A DNA stretch of 64,000 bases from VAZQ01 sp963771845. GTDB lineage: Bacteria; Pseudomonadota; Alphaproteobacteria; Rhizobiales; Xanthobacteraceae. Below, one piece after another: positions 35,964 through 45,112 of the stretch. The stretch covers positions 1 to 64,000 of the forward strand of contig CAVYVC010000003.1 in NCBI GenBank assembly GCA_963771845.1, in the 5' to 3' direction. The position numbers were made by a program, and so were the translations under genes. Within the stretch, counting starts at the first letter, position 1. The number at the start of each line of letters is the position of its first letter. Under the pieces are notes generated by a model, which saw only the letters and a list, made by a program, of their open reading frames with translations, did not search any database and was not told the DNA's origin.

Positions 35964-36995
35964 ATGAAAACGAGCCGCAGAGGAATCCACAACGTCAAGA
36001 AAGCTGCGAGTGGCAAGAGCGGCCGAAAGGCTAAAAAACCTGCGGCGAAGGTAATGAAGATCGGCTTTGTGCTGAGCACCAGAGACCACCCCCACCATGT
36101 GCTGGCTTTCGTGCAGGCACTGAGGGACAAAGGATGGGAGCCAAAGGGACGCAACAAAGTTTCCATCGTGTGGGCGTCGGCGCATGGCAAATACGGGTCT
36201 GCGCACGACGCGATTGAAAACCTCGCAAACAAGCACATCAGGCACCATAAGGTCGATATGATCGTGGCCGCGGGCGGCCTGATGACGGCGATAGGGGTTG
36301 CCAAGATGCTCGATAAGCTTGCTCCGGCGAAGCTTCCTTTTGTTTATCTGATAGGGCGGTCTCCCGGGGCCAGCGACCACGATGCGGCGGCGTTGTTTCA
36401 CAGCCGTTACAAGGCCGGTGGTGTGGACCAGAACATGCCGGCCCAATACGAGAAAAGCTACCAGCAGCTGACATCAGCGTCTGGTGGCGCTGTGACGGCG
36501 GACAATGTCGGGCTGATCGTCAACGGCAACAATGCGATCAGCAAGCCGGAAGTCGACCTGTGGCTCGCGAATGGCCACGACGCGCGCTTCATGTATCGGG
36601 TCGAAGGCGAAAACGAGAAACAACTTTCGGCGCTTTTCCAAAAAATCAGGTCTGGTCCGCAGCCTGCTGGAATCGTTGTAAGCTGTGATCCTTACCTCCG
36701 CTCAGTCGGGCATGAGTTCGACACCGGATTGCGGGACCCGAATGGCGGCAACTTCTCAGGCTGGGTGTGTTATCCCTTCCACGAATATCTGGACCACGAT
36801 CCGGCGTCCAGCACGAAAAGCATCAAGTCGGATCATACACCCCATCTTGCTACCAATGATCCGGCATACAAAAAGAGCGCGTATTACCAGTTGGGCATCA
36901 AGGCCGCGAGGGTGCTTGATGCGCTCAAGAAGGAGAAGAAGAAATTGAATGTCGGAACTGCGACCTGGAACGGCTCCAGGTGGGTAGCGGCCTAA
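35964..36995 (+). CDS. cytoplasmic protein resembling ABC_sub_bind, with Lys-rich N-terminus
   Basis: 343 residues. It lacks a signal peptide; instead the first ~30 residues are Lys/Arg-rich (KKAASGKSGRKAKKPAAK). The core begins KIGFVLSTRDHPHHVLAFVQ, then ALRDKGWEP, then IRHHKVDMIVAAGGLMTAIG and LPFVYLIGRSPGA. This is the same order of strands and helices as the first lobe of ABC_sub_bind proteins (GW..., D-IVA-G, iPiV...), and the next gene is a true family member on the other strand. The second half (NVGLIVNGNNAISKPEVDLW, GPQPAGIVVSCDPYLRSVG) fits the second lobe. Homology is my inference from layout. Function unknown; an intracellular ligand sensor is possible. Confidence 0.55.
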   Translation: MKTSRRGIHNVKKAASGKSGRKAKKPAAKVMKIGFVLSTRDHPHHVLAFVQALRDKGWEPKGRNKVSIVWASAHGKYGSAHDAIENLANKHIRHHKVDMIVAAGGLMTAIGVAKMLDKLAPAKLPFVYLIGRSPGASDHDAAALFHSRYKAGGVDQNMPAQYEKSYQQLTSASGGAVTADNVGLIVNGNNAISKPEVDLWLANGHDARFMYRVEGENEKQLSALFQKIRSGPQPAGIVVSCDPYLRSVGHEFDTGLRDPNGGNFSGWVCYPFHEYLDHDPASSTKSIKSDHTPHLATNDPAYKKSAYYQLGIKAARVLDALKKEKKKLNVGTATWNGSRWVAA

Positions 36996-37012
36996 CCGCG
37001 GCGCACGCGCGC

Positions 37013-38020
37013 TTACTCGACCGTATCGTCGGCGATCGCGAGCAGCCCTGGCGTAATGTTCAAGTCCATCGTTTTGGCTGTTTTGAGATTGATCACAAAC
37101 TCGAATTTTGTGGGAATTTCGATTGGCATATCGCCCGGTTTGGTGCCGGTAAGAATCCGGCCCGCATAGATTCCGGCCACGCGATATGCCGATGCGAGAC
37201 TCGAACCATAGCTCATCAGTCCGCCGTCATCGACAAATTCGCGGAAGGAATACACGACGGGTATTTTGTGACTGGCCGCGAGCGCTATCAGCCGGTTGCG
37301 CACAGTCGTGAAGACCGGATCCGGGTTGAGAATGATTCCCTGCACGCCTTGATCGGCGGCGGCCGCAAAAGCGGCGTCTATTTCAGACGAAGAGGCCGCC
37401 TTCAGAGCAACAAACGGCCTCCCGGCATTCCTGGCCGCGGCGCTCACGCTTTGGATTTCCATGTCGGCGTTCAAGGACGCGGGATTCACAAGCAGGGCAA
37501 CCTTCTGAATGCGGGGATCGAGATCGTAGAGCAGGCTTAGCCGTTTGGGTCCCAGCTCGTTCGCGATAATGGACGTGCCGGTGATATTTCCCCCCGGCTT
37601 GTTGAAGCTCTCCACGAGTCCGAGTTGCACCGGGTCGAATCCGAGCACGGCCACGATCGGTATTGTGGTGGTCGCCTTCTTTGCGGCCTGTACCGACCGC
37701 AGACCGCCCGTGGCGGCGATGACCGCCACCCGGTCAACGGCGAGCTCGGCCGCGAGCGTATCGAGTTCGTCCAGATGACCTTCCGCCCAACGGTATTCCA
37801 TTGCCAGATTTCGTCCATCCACGAACCCGGCCTCCGTCAAGCCCTGCTGGAACGCCTTGAGGAATTTCGAAAAAGCCCGCGGCGAACCGCTGCTGAGATA
37901 ACCGATGACCGGAAATGCGCGCTGCTGCGCTGTTGCCGTTCGCGGCGAAAACGCCGCTGCACAAAGCGCACCGAGAAGATTTCGGCGATTCAGCTTTCCT
38001 ATCGCCCGTCTCCGGAGCAT
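37013..38020 (-). CDS. ABC_sub_bind family protein, solitary member
   Basis: 335 residues with a variant leader: LNRRNLLGALCAAAFSPRTATAQQ, an Arg-Arg leader with a different hydrophobic stretch from the arrays. Body: FPVIGYLSSGSPRAFSK, GRNLAMEYRWAEGH, TIPIVAVLGFDPVQLG, FNKPGGNITGTSIIAN, DDGGLMSYGSSL and an end AIADDTVE that differs from the usual ADEVIE. It lies outside both arrays, tail to tail with the cytoplasmic PBP-like gene, with only 17 bp between stops, and is also diverged from its array cousins. Confidence 0.88.
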   Translation of the reverse strand: MLRRRAIGKLNRRNLLGALCAAAFSPRTATAQQRAFPVIGYLSSGSPRAFSKFLKAFQQGLTEAGFVDGRNLAMEYRWAEGHLDELDTLAAELAVDRVAVIAATGGLRSVQAAKKATTTIPIVAVLGFDPVQLGLVESFNKPGGNITGTSIIANELGPKRLSLLYDLDPRIQKVALLVNPASLNADMEIQSVSAAARNAGRPFVALKAASSSEIDAAFAAAADQGVQGIILNPDPVFTTVRNRLIALAASHKIPVVYSFREFVDDGGLMSYGSSLASAYRVAGIYAGRILTGTKPGDMPIEIPTKFEFVINLKTAKTMDLNITPGLLAIADDTVE

Positions 38021-38165
38021 GAGCAGGGTTGCGCCTTTGGGATACGGAGCTGGCCGCAGCTATGGTATCATAACATTGCACGGATTCCAGAGCCTGCGGC
38101 AGCTTGACACCGCGATCGAGGGAGGCCTCGGCATTTGATCTAAAAAATGCTGGAAATCTGAACTC

Positions 38166-39293
38166 ATGCGAGGCTCTGCGGAGATTGTCGGCGGCGGGAT
38201 TGGCGGACTCTTCACCGGCTATATGCTGGCAAAACAAGGCTGGCGAGTTCGGATCAACGAGCGGCACTCCCAGATCCGCGAAATCGGCGCCGGCCTCTAT
38301 ATGAAGAACAATGCCGTTACGTTGCTCGAGCATGTCGGCATCGCCGATATCGTTCTCAAACGCGCCGTATGTCTGCGGCGCGCTGAAATCCGTGATCACA
38401 AGGACCGGCTGCTGCAACGCCGGGTTCTCGCCGGCAGCACCCGCGCGTTCAATGTGCCGCGTTCCGATGTCGTCCTGGGATTGGCGGAGGCGGCGCGTAG
38501 CGCCGGTGCGAGCGTTGTCACCGATGCGGCGGTTGCGCGGGTCGATCCCGAGGGGTTCGTGGTTCTCGCGACCGGTGAAGTTCGCGCGGCAGACCTGATC
38601 GTGGTTGCGAGCGGCTTCAATTCGGATTTTCGCGATCAGCTGGGGCTGACAGTTATTGCCAGGGAGCTCGCGAACGGTGCCACCCGCATGCTCGTGGAGC
38701 GCACCGATTTCGAGGCCGAGGATATCACCCGCGAATGGTGGTCCGGGCGCCGTCGCATCGGGCTCGCACCCACAACGCCAGACCTGACGAACGTGTACAT
38801 GAGTTGCCCGCAATCGGATAGGGCAGGGGTCGCATTGCCGACAGACATTGAAAGCTGGGGCCGTTCATTTCCGATGCTTCATCCGGTCCTTGAGAAGCTG
38901 CGCGAGGCCACCGGAGCAACGCGTTATCCCTATACGTATGTCCGTTGCAGCCGGTGGTCGAAAGGACGCGCGGCGCTGGTCGGTGACGCGGCTCACAGCA
39001 TGCCGCCCACACTCGGCCAAGGCGCCGGCTGCACGCTCATGAACGCCTACGTGCTGAACGAGGAATTGTCGCGTGCGAACGATGTGCCGTCCGCACTCAA
39101 CGCCTGGGAGCGAAGGATACGCCACGTCATCGACGAGACCCAGAAATGGGGACTGCGGTATGACGCGCTGACGTCGAATTGGCCGTTGTGGCTCTCCGGC
39201 GTGCGGCATGCCGTGATCTGGTCCTTCGGCCGCTTCCGCCCGCTCAATTTTAGAATGCGCATCGCCGATCACGTCGACGTACGGGTAGCGTGA
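38166..39293 (+). CDS. FAD-dependent monooxygenase (PHBH-type)
   Basis: 375 residues. N-terminal FAD loop EIVGGGIGGLFTGYMLAKQG (~6-25), ARG ligand ERHSQIREIGAG, and the second FAD motif ALVGDAAHSMPPTLGQGAG. RDxxLxxL-like DVVLGLAEAARSAG is present. This fold hydroxylates aromatic or related small molecules with NAD(P)H. The order FAD loop, DG/GD motif and C-terminal helix is complete and the length is normal. No ring-cleavage genes are adjacent, so the substrate is open. Confidence 0.88.
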   Translation: MRGSAEIVGGGIGGLFTGYMLAKQGWRVRINERHSQIREIGAGLYMKNNAVTLLEHVGIADIVLKRAVCLRRAEIRDHKDRLLQRRVLAGSTRAFNVPRSDVVLGLAEAARSAGASVVTDAAVARVDPEGFVVLATGEVRAADLIVVASGFNSDFRDQLGLTVIARELANGATRMLVERTDFEAEDITREWWSGRRRIGLAPTTPDLTNVYMSCPQSDRAGVALPTDIESWGRSFPMLHPVLEKLREATGATRYPYTYVRCSRWSKGRAALVGDAAHSMPPTLGQGAGCTLMNAYVLNEELSRANDVPSALNAWERRIRHVIDETQKWGLRYDALTSNWPLWLSGVRHAVIWSFGRFRPLNFRMRIADHVDVRVA

Positions 39294-39386
39294 GGGACCT
39301 TCATGCGCAACCCGAGCGCGCCCCTGCCGCTTGCCAGCCGTGCTCAAGCTTGACCAGAAGCGTCTCAGCGTTTTAGCCTTGCGGAC

Positions 39387-42300
39387 ATGATCTGTCCGGG
39401 GTGTGGCTACGACAACCCCGCCAGCCAGAAATTCTGCGGGGAATGCGGAGCACGGCTCGCGCTCGTGTGTGGGGCGTGCGGATCGAGCAATCCACCCGGC
39501 CAGAAGTTCTGCGGCGAATGCGGCAACGCGCTTGCGGCTCCGGCGGCCGGACAGCCGGCGCCTTTCCGCCATCCGCAAAGCTATACTCCGAAACACCTTG
39601 CTGAGCGCATCCTGAGCTCGAAGGCTGCGCTCGAAGGCGAGCGCAAGCACGTCACCGTGCTCTTCGCCGACGTGAAGGGTTCGCTCGAGCTCCTGGCTGA
39701 TCGCGATCCGGAGGAAGCGCGCAAGATTATCGACCCCGTGCTCGCGCACATGATGGAGTCGGTGCACCGGTATGAGGGGACGGTCAACCAGGTGATGGGT
39801 GACGAAATCATGGCGCTGTTCGGCGCGCCGCTCGCCCATGAAGACCATGCCGTGCGCGCCTGCTACGCGGCACTGCGCATGCAGGATCTGATCCGCCGCT
39901 ACACCGAGGAGGCGCGTCGCAATCACGGGGTTGAGATTGCGATCCGGGTCGGGATCAATTCCGGCGAGGTAGTGGTGCGCTCGATCGGCAGTGACTTGCG
40001 CATGGACTATTCGGCGGTGGGGCAGACGACACACCTCGCCGCACGCATGGAGCAGCTCGCGCCTCCCGGCACCACCCGTATTACGGCGGAGACGGTGCGA
40101 CTGACCGAGGGATTTGTGCAGGTCAAACCGCTCGGTGCGATCCCAATCAAGGGCATTGCTGAGCCGCGCGAAGTGTTCGAGCTCACTGGTGCCGCGGCGG
40201 TGCGCACGCGCTTGCAGGCGGCGCGCGCCCGCGGCTTCACCCGCTTCGTCGGACGCGACGTCGAGCTCGATCAGATGCGCCAGGCCGCCGAGCACGCCCG
40301 CGGCGGCCGTGGCCAGATCATTGCCGTGGTGGGCGAGCCCGGCGTCGGCAAATCCCGCTTGGTTCATGAATTCATCCACTCTCATCACAGCCATGGCTGG
40401 CTGGTGCTCGAAGCAAGCTCGGTTTCCTACGGCAAGGCGACGCCGTTTCTGCCGCTCTCCGATCTTCTGCGCGCCTATCTGCGCATTGCGGATCGCGATG
40501 ACGCGCGCAGCGTACGCGCCAAAACGATCGGCACATTGCTGACGCTCGATCGGGCGCTGGAAGATGTGGTGCCTGCCGTCGTTTGGTTGTTGGACGCGCT
40601 CGAACCCAACGATGCATTTCTCTCTCTGGAGCCGGCCCAGCGGCGGCAACGTGCCATCGATGGCGTTAAGCGCCTGTTCCTGCGCGAGAGCCGAGTGCAA
40701 CCGCTCCTGCTGGTATTCGAGGATCTCCACTGGATCGACGCCGAGACCCAGGCGGCTCTCGACAGCCTCGTCGCAAGCCTGCCAACGGCGCCAGTGCTTC
40801 TTGCCGTGAACTACCGGCCTGAGTACCGGCACGAATGGAGTGCAAAGACCTACTATCGGCAGCTACGCATCGATCCGTTGCCGCCCGAGAGCGCGGACGA
40901 GTTTCTGCAGACACTGTTGGGCAACGACCCTTCGGTCCAGCCGCTCAAGCCATTGTTGATCGAGAAGACCGAGGGCAATCCGCTCTTCCTCGAAGAGAGC
41001 GTGCGCACTCTTGTGGAATCCGGCGCGTTGGTCGGCGGAGTCGGCAACCATCAGCTGGCGAGAGCCGTGGAGACCATCCAGGTGCCGGTCACGGTGCAGG
41101 CGATCCTTGCGACCCGCATCGACCGGCTGCGGCCCGAGCTCAAGCGCCTGCTGCAGTCGGCATCCGTCATCGGCAAGGACGTGCCCTTCGTGCTGCTCGA
41201 GGCAGTCGCCGAAATCAAGGGCGACGATCTTCGCCATGCGCTCTCGGAGCTTCAGACCGCCGAGTTCCTGTACGAGGCGCGGCTCTTTCCCGACCTGGAA
41301 TACACTTTCAAGCACGCGCTCACGCACGATGTCACCTACGCCAGCCTGCTGGAAGATCGCCGCCGGGCGCTGCACACCGCGCTGGTGGAGGCGATCGAGC
41401 GCCTGCATGCCGATCGGCTCGACGAGCAGGTCGAAATGCTTGCGCACCACGCGGCGCGCGCCAAGCTCGCCACCAAAGCCGTGCGTTACCTGCGGCAGGC
41501 CGGAGAAAAGGCGGTGGCGCGCTCGGCCAATCGAGAGGCGATTGCATTATTCGAGGCCGCGCTCGGCCTGCTCGCCGAGATGCCGGAAAGTGCTGAGACG
41601 CTGTCAGACATGCTGCACGTGCGTATGGCGCTCGGACCTGCCCTCATTGCAGTGCATGGCCCCACATCCGAGGTGGTACGCAGCTCGTATGAACGCGCGC
41701 TTGTGCTGGTCGAGCGCACGGGGGACGTCTCATGTCGGTTCCCCGTGGTGTGGGGGCTGTGGTTCGTTGCGTTTACGCGCGGTGAATACCAGGAGGCGAT
41801 CGACAGCGCGCAACGGCTGCTGAGTGATGCGCAAGGCGAGGACGATTCGAGTCGGCTTCTGGAGGCGCACCATTCGTTGTGGGCGACCCTCAACGCCATG
41901 GGACAGCCCGCCGCTGCCCTCACCCATGCCAAACGCGGGATCGTGCTCTACAATCGCGAACAACACGCAACAAATATTTATCTATACGCCGGTCACGACG
42001 CCGGGGCCTGCTGCCGTTATCACGCGGCCATGAATCGCTGGCTGCTCGGCTACCCTGACCAGGCGCTTACCGGAGTTCGCGATGCTATCGCTCTCGCACA
42101 GCAACTTGATCATCCGCTGACGATCGTTCACACGCTGGACAGGGCGGTTTGGGTCGAATATCAGCGCGGCGAGTGGGGAGCAGCGGCGGAAACGGCGGAG
42201 CGGCTTGCCTCGCTGGCTGATTCCCATGGATTCAAGGGTTGGTCCGATCTCTGGATTATCATCTCCCGGAGGTGCAAAGCTGAGCGCCTTGACGCTGCCG

Positions 42301-42755
42301 CGCTCGCCAAGACTTACCAGGAATTGGTGCAACAGCCGCATTCCGCCTGGAGGCAAGTCTCGGCGCTCTGCATGTTCGCGGAACTCTGCCTCGACTGCAA
42401 TCATCCTGCCGAAGGTCTGAGGGCACTTGCCACAGTGGAGGTGACGCACCGTAACGCCTTCTACGCCCCCGAAGTGTACCGCCTCGAAGGCGAGCTGATG
42501 CTGATCGATGCGGAGCGTTCCGCAGCGGCCGCCCAGGAGCGCCTGCACACCGCCCTCGATCTTTCTCGCGCTCGCGTAGAGAAATCCCTGGAGCTGCGTG
42601 CCGCCATGAGCCTTGCGCGATTATGGCGCGCACAGGGCAAGTCCCAGGAGGCGCATCAGTTGCTCGCTGAAATTTACAGCTTCTTCACGGAAGGCTTTGA
42701 GACGCGCGATCTAGTTTCAGCGAAAGCGCTGATGAGAGAGCTGACGAGTACGTAG
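39387..42755 (+). CDS. zinc-ribbon / class III cyclase-like / AAA-type ATPase / TPR regulator
   Basis: 1122 residues. Two N-terminal zinc ribbons (Cys3/6/17/20 and Cys28/31/42/45). A class III nucleotidyl cyclase domain (~85-270) has metal Asp95 (FADVKG) and Asp139 (MGDEIMALFG). A P-loop ATPase (GEPGVGKS, ~315-322; Walker B LLLVFEDLHWID) follows, then a long TPR-like helical region to the C-terminus. By comparison with well-known class III cyclases, the purine-selecting Lys and Asp read Gln135 and Ser209, and the catalytic Asn reads His216 (TTHLAARME), while Arg220 is kept. Canonical cAMP synthesis is therefore doubtful. These STAND-like regulators are abundant in Bradyrhizobium relatives. 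It has no clear operon partner. Confidence 0.9.
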   Translation: MICPGCGYDNPASQKFCGECGARLALVCGACGSSNPPGQKFCGECGNALAAPAAGQPAPFRHPQSYTPKHLAERILSSKAALEGERKHVTVLFADVKGSLELLADRDPEEARKIIDPVLAHMMESVHRYEGTVNQVMGDEIMALFGAPLAHEDHAVRACYAALRMQDLIRRYTEEARRNHGVEIAIRVGINSGEVVVRSIGSDLRMDYSAVGQTTHLAARMEQLAPPGTTRITAETVRLTEGFVQVKPLGAIPIKGIAEPREVFELTGAAAVRTRLQAARARGFTRFVGRDVELDQMRQAAEHARGGRGQIIAVVGEPGVGKSRLVHEFIHSHHSHGWLVLEASSVSYGKATPFLPLSDLLRAYLRIADRDDARSVRAKTIGTLLTLDRALEDVVPAVVWLLDALEPNDAFLSLEPAQRRQRAIDGVKRLFLRESRVQPLLLVFEDLHWIDAETQAALDSLVASLPTAPVLLAVNYRPEYRHEWSAKTYYRQLRIDPLPPESADEFLQTLLGNDPSVQPLKPLLIEKTEGNPLFLEESVRTLVESGALVGGVGNHQLARAVETIQVPVTVQAILATRIDRLRPELKRLLQSASVIGKDVPFVLLEAVAEIKGDDLRHALSELQTAEFLYEARLFPDLEYTFKHALTHDVTYASLLEDRRRALHTALVEAIERLHADRLDEQVEMLAHHAARAKLATKAVRYLRQAGEKAVARSANREAIALFEAALGLLAEMPESAETLSDMLHVRMALGPALIAVHGPTSEVVRSSYERALVLVERTGDVSCRFPVVWGLWFVAFTRGEYQEAIDSAQRLLSDAQGEDDSSRLLEAHHSLWATLNAMGQPAAALTHAKRGIVLYNREQHATNIYLYAGHDAGACCRYHAAMNRWLLGYPDQALTGVRDAIALAQQLDHPLTIVHTLDRAVWVEYQRGEWGAAAETAERLASLADSHGFKGWSDLWIIISRRCKAERLDAAALAKTYQELVQQPHSAWRQVSALCMFAELCLDCNHPAEGLRALATVEVTHRNAFYAPEVYRLEGELMLIDAERSAAAAQERLHTALDLSRARVEKSLELRAAMSLARLWRAQGKSQEAHQLLAEIYSFFTEGFETRDLVSAKALMRELTST

Positions 42756-42874
42756 CACGGAATTCGATCCCAAGGAGATGGTGATTCCGGAGCGTGTGTT
42801 TGTCCCTCCCGCCTGCGTCTTTTGGGGCGTGCACTTGCCGGAAGGGGAGAGTAAAAATGCATCTGTGAAAAGGG

Positions 42875-42954
42875 CGTAGCCCGCATTGAACGCAGCAAAA
42901 TGCGGGTCTCACCAGGCCCAATCCCGGATTTCGCTGCGCTCAGTCCGGGCTACG
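42875..42954. repeat. dispersed GTAGCCCGG inverted-repeat element, copy 2
   Basis: Starts CGTAGCCCGCATT, holds ATCCCGGATTTCGCTGCGC and ends GTCCGGGCTACG, so the ends are inverted. Shorter relative of 33596-33711, ending ~10 bp before the cytochrome gene. Confidence 0.65.
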
Positions 42955-42964
42955 AGGCATTGTA

Positions 42965-43456
42965 ATGCAGCGGTTTGCAGTTCTGCTCGCCTTCGCATTA
43001 GCGATGAGCTCTGCGGGTGAGGGCCACGCTCAATCGAGTTCTCCCGCGCCGGCGGCCCCCGAGCTTCCGAAAAGCTATTTCCCCGGGCTGGGCGAGTTCA
43101 TGGGAAGGATTCAGGTCGATCATGCCAAGCTCTGGCTGGCAGGGGAGGCGCGCAACTGGGATCTCGCGGGGTACCAGTTGGGCGAGCTGAAGGAAGTGTT
43201 CGCCGACGTCCAGGACCTTCTGCCGCGCTATCAGAATATTCCCGTGGGCGAGATGATCGATGCCATCATGACCGGGACCATCACCGATCTGGAAGGCTCG
43301 ATCGCGACACACGATTTCAGCAAGTTTTCGGCTTCCTTCGACAAGCTCACCGAGGCCTGCAATTCATGCCATCACGCGGCCAATCGCCCCTACATTGCGA
43401 TCCGCCGGCCGGCGCAGTCGAATTTCAGCAATCAGGACTTTTCGCCGGGGAAATAA
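42965..43456 (+). CDS. secreted monoheme cytochrome c (c'-like)
   Basis: 163 residues. A signal peptide (FAVLLAFALAMSSAGEGHAQ) precedes a Pro-rich stretch, then an all-helical body (YFPGLGEFMGRIQVDHAKLW, NWDLAGYQLGELKEVFADVQ). The single heme site CNSCHH sits near the C-terminus, the layout of four-helix cytochrome c' proteins, with Met/Leu-rich first helix (FMGRIQ). Likely periplasmic electron carrier or gas-binding protein. It begins just after a repeat element and stops 4 bp before the methyltransferase gene. Confidence 0.8.
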   Translation: MQRFAVLLAFALAMSSAGEGHAQSSSPAPAAPELPKSYFPGLGEFMGRIQVDHAKLWLAGEARNWDLAGYQLGELKEVFADVQDLLPRYQNIPVGEMIDAIMTGTITDLEGSIATHDFSKFSASFDKLTEACNSCHHAANRPYIAIRRPAQSNFSNQDFSPGK

Positions 43457-43460
43457 TCTT

Positions 43461-44231
43461 GTGAACGACTGGAACGCGCGCCAATATCTGCGGTTCGAAG
43501 ACGAGCGCACGCGGCCCTCGCGTGATCTGCTCGCGCAGGTGCCGCTCGCAGCGGCGCGGCGTGCCGTCGATCTCGGCTGCGGACCCGGCAATTCGACCGA
43601 GCTAATTATCGCTCGCTTCCCGCAGGCCGAAGTCATCGGCGTCGATAATTCGCTGGAAATGCTGCGGCAGGCGCGCGAGCGGCTGCCGGCATGCACTTTC
43701 ATCGAGGCGGATCTCGCAACCTGGATGCCGAGAGGTTCCGTCGACCTGCTGTTCGGCAATGCCGTGTTCCAATGGGTGCCCGATCATCTCGCGGTGCTGC
43801 GGCGATTGCTGCAGGCGTTACCCGCGGGCGGGGTTCTCGCGGTGCAGATGCCTGACAACACCAGCGAACCTGCCATCGCCCTCATGCAGGAGGTGGCGGA
43901 GCAGGGGCCGTGGGCCGGCAAGCCGGGCCTGAGCGCCGCGGCGCGCAATGATTTGCCGGCGCCTGAAGCCTACTACGATCTGCTCAAACCGTTGTGCTCG
44001 CGCATCGATATCTGGCACACGATCTACAACCATGTGATGGCCGGCCCGCAAGGCGTTGTCGAATGGTTCAAGGGCTCGGCCTTGCGTCCATTCTTGTCGG
44101 CCATCGAGGCGGGACTGCATGACGATTTTGTCGCCGCCTACACTGCTCGCATTGCAGAACATTACAAGCCGCGCTTCGACGGGCAGGTGCTGCTGAGATT
44201 CCCGCGCTTCTTCATTGTGGCCACGCGCTGA
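43461..44231 (+). CDS. tam: trans-aconitate 2-methyltransferase-like (Tam)
   Basis: About 257 residues from GTG 43461 (NDWNARQYLRFEDERTRPS), preceded by GGGGA; the longer frame would overlap the cytochrome gene. SAM motif AVDLGCGPGNSTELI, then VIGVDNSLEMLRQAR and LLFGNAVFQWVPDH. The opening W-xxxQYLxFxxxRTRPxxDLL is the Tam signature. Tam methylates trans-aconitate, relieving aconitase inhibition. Close spacing suggests co-expression with the cytochrome. Confidence 0.88.
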   Translation: MNDWNARQYLRFEDERTRPSRDLLAQVPLAAARRAVDLGCGPGNSTELIIARFPQAEVIGVDNSLEMLRQARERLPACTFIEADLATWMPRGSVDLLFGNAVFQWVPDHLAVLRRLLQALPAGGVLAVQMPDNTSEPAIALMQEVAEQGPWAGKPGLSAAARNDLPAPEAYYDLLKPLCSRIDIWHTIYNHVMAGPQGVVEWFKGSALRPFLSAIEAGLHDDFVAAYTARIAEHYKPRFDGQVLLRFPRFFIVATR

Positions 44232-44297
44232 TCGTGCCGGGCGTGCCCGCGGGTGGAGTGCACCCCAAAAAGTGAGACACGAAAATAGGGAAAGTAT

Positions 44298-44350
44298 CAG
44301 GACGAAAACATGAGGCGTAACAGGACGAAAGCAGGAGAATAACAGGACGA
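44298..44350. repeat. three CAGGACGA direct repeats, ~22-nt period
   Basis: CAGGACGA(A/G)A at 44298, 44321 and 44343, each preceded by (A/T)A(T/A). Lies between the tam and Sel1 gene ends. Too short and irregular for CRISPR. Confidence 0.55.
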
Positions 44351-44398
44351 GAACAGGCAAGCGTCAGGAGCTTGCGCTTTCGGCACTTTTTTGATCGC

Positions 44399-45112
44399 TC
44401 ACTGTGCTTCGGTTTCCTGCCGTTGCTGCGGTTTCCAGTCGCGGGCAAGCTGCTGGGCATGCGCAATCTCTTCCGGCGTCATTCTGCTCGCAACCGCGTC
44501 GCGGCTTTTGATCGCGGCGCTGCGCGCCATCGGCTCGGAAGCGGGAAATCGGGACGCCGCCAGGTTGAACCACATATGTGCGCTGACATTGTCCTGGTGG
44601 CCATCGTTGGCCTCGCCCCTCGCATACATCACACCGAGGTTGAACTGGGCCTGTGCGTAGCCTTGCTCGGCGGCGAGGCGATACCATTTCAACGCTTGCG
44701 CATCATCCTGCGGCACGCCATGGCCTTCGTCATACATGACGCCGAGAGTGGTCTCGGCGCGAGGATCATGCTGCTCGACCAGCGGACGCAGAAGCCGCAG
44801 CGCGGTTTCGTAATCGGCCTTCTGGTATGCGCTATAGGCCGTCTCCGGACCATTCGGGCGAGCGGAGGCGAACGGCTTGGCCGCAACCCCGGCGATCGTG
44901 GGCTTGACCGGCGCACTGTAGTGACCGGCGACATAACCCACCGCCAGCATGGTGATGCCGACGCCGCTGATGAGCCCCCACTGCGTGCGCTGCCAGCGCG
45001 TGGCCACTCCCTTGCAGCGGTTCAGCGCTGTCTGCAAGGCGTTGACGCGCTGTTCCAGCAGCGCTTGCTGCCCTCGATGTCTGCCCAGCCCGAGTCGCTG
45101 CAACAATGCCAT
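44399..45112 (-). CDS. membrane-anchored Sel1-repeat protein
   Basis: About 237 residues if started at MALLQRLGLGRHRG (45112); the frame reaches back to 45220 but that leader is Pro-rich and unlikely. A coiled-coil-like N-terminus (ALLEQRVNALQTALNRC), one TM helix (GLISGVGITMLAVGYVAG), then Sel1/TPR-like repeats: AETTLGVMYDEGHGVPQDDA, QALKWYRLAAEQGYAQAQFN, LGVMYARGEANDG and AHMWFNLAASRFP. Repeats of this kind mediate protein contacts at the cell surface or periplasm. No enzymatic motif. Confidence 0.82.
   Translation of the reverse strand: MALLQRLGLGRHRGQQALLEQRVNALQTALNRCKGVATRWQRTQWGLISGVGITMLAVGYVAGHYSAPVKPTIAGVAAKPFASARPNGPETAYSAYQKADYETALRLLRPLVEQHDPRAETTLGVMYDEGHGVPQDDAQALKWYRLAAEQGYAQAQFNLGVMYARGEANDGHQDNVSAHMWFNLAASRFPASEPMARSAAIKSRDAVASRMTPEEIAHAQQLARDWKPQQRQETEAQ

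Noticed and set aside
38865..40832. 655-codon minus-strand frame
   Set aside because: Antisense shadow of the FAD monooxygenase and cyclase genes; no domain-like content and both sense genes have clear motifs.
44298..44350. CRISPR array
   Set aside because: Only three 8-10-base repeats with 12-15-base gaps; no cas genes and no spacer-like uniformity.
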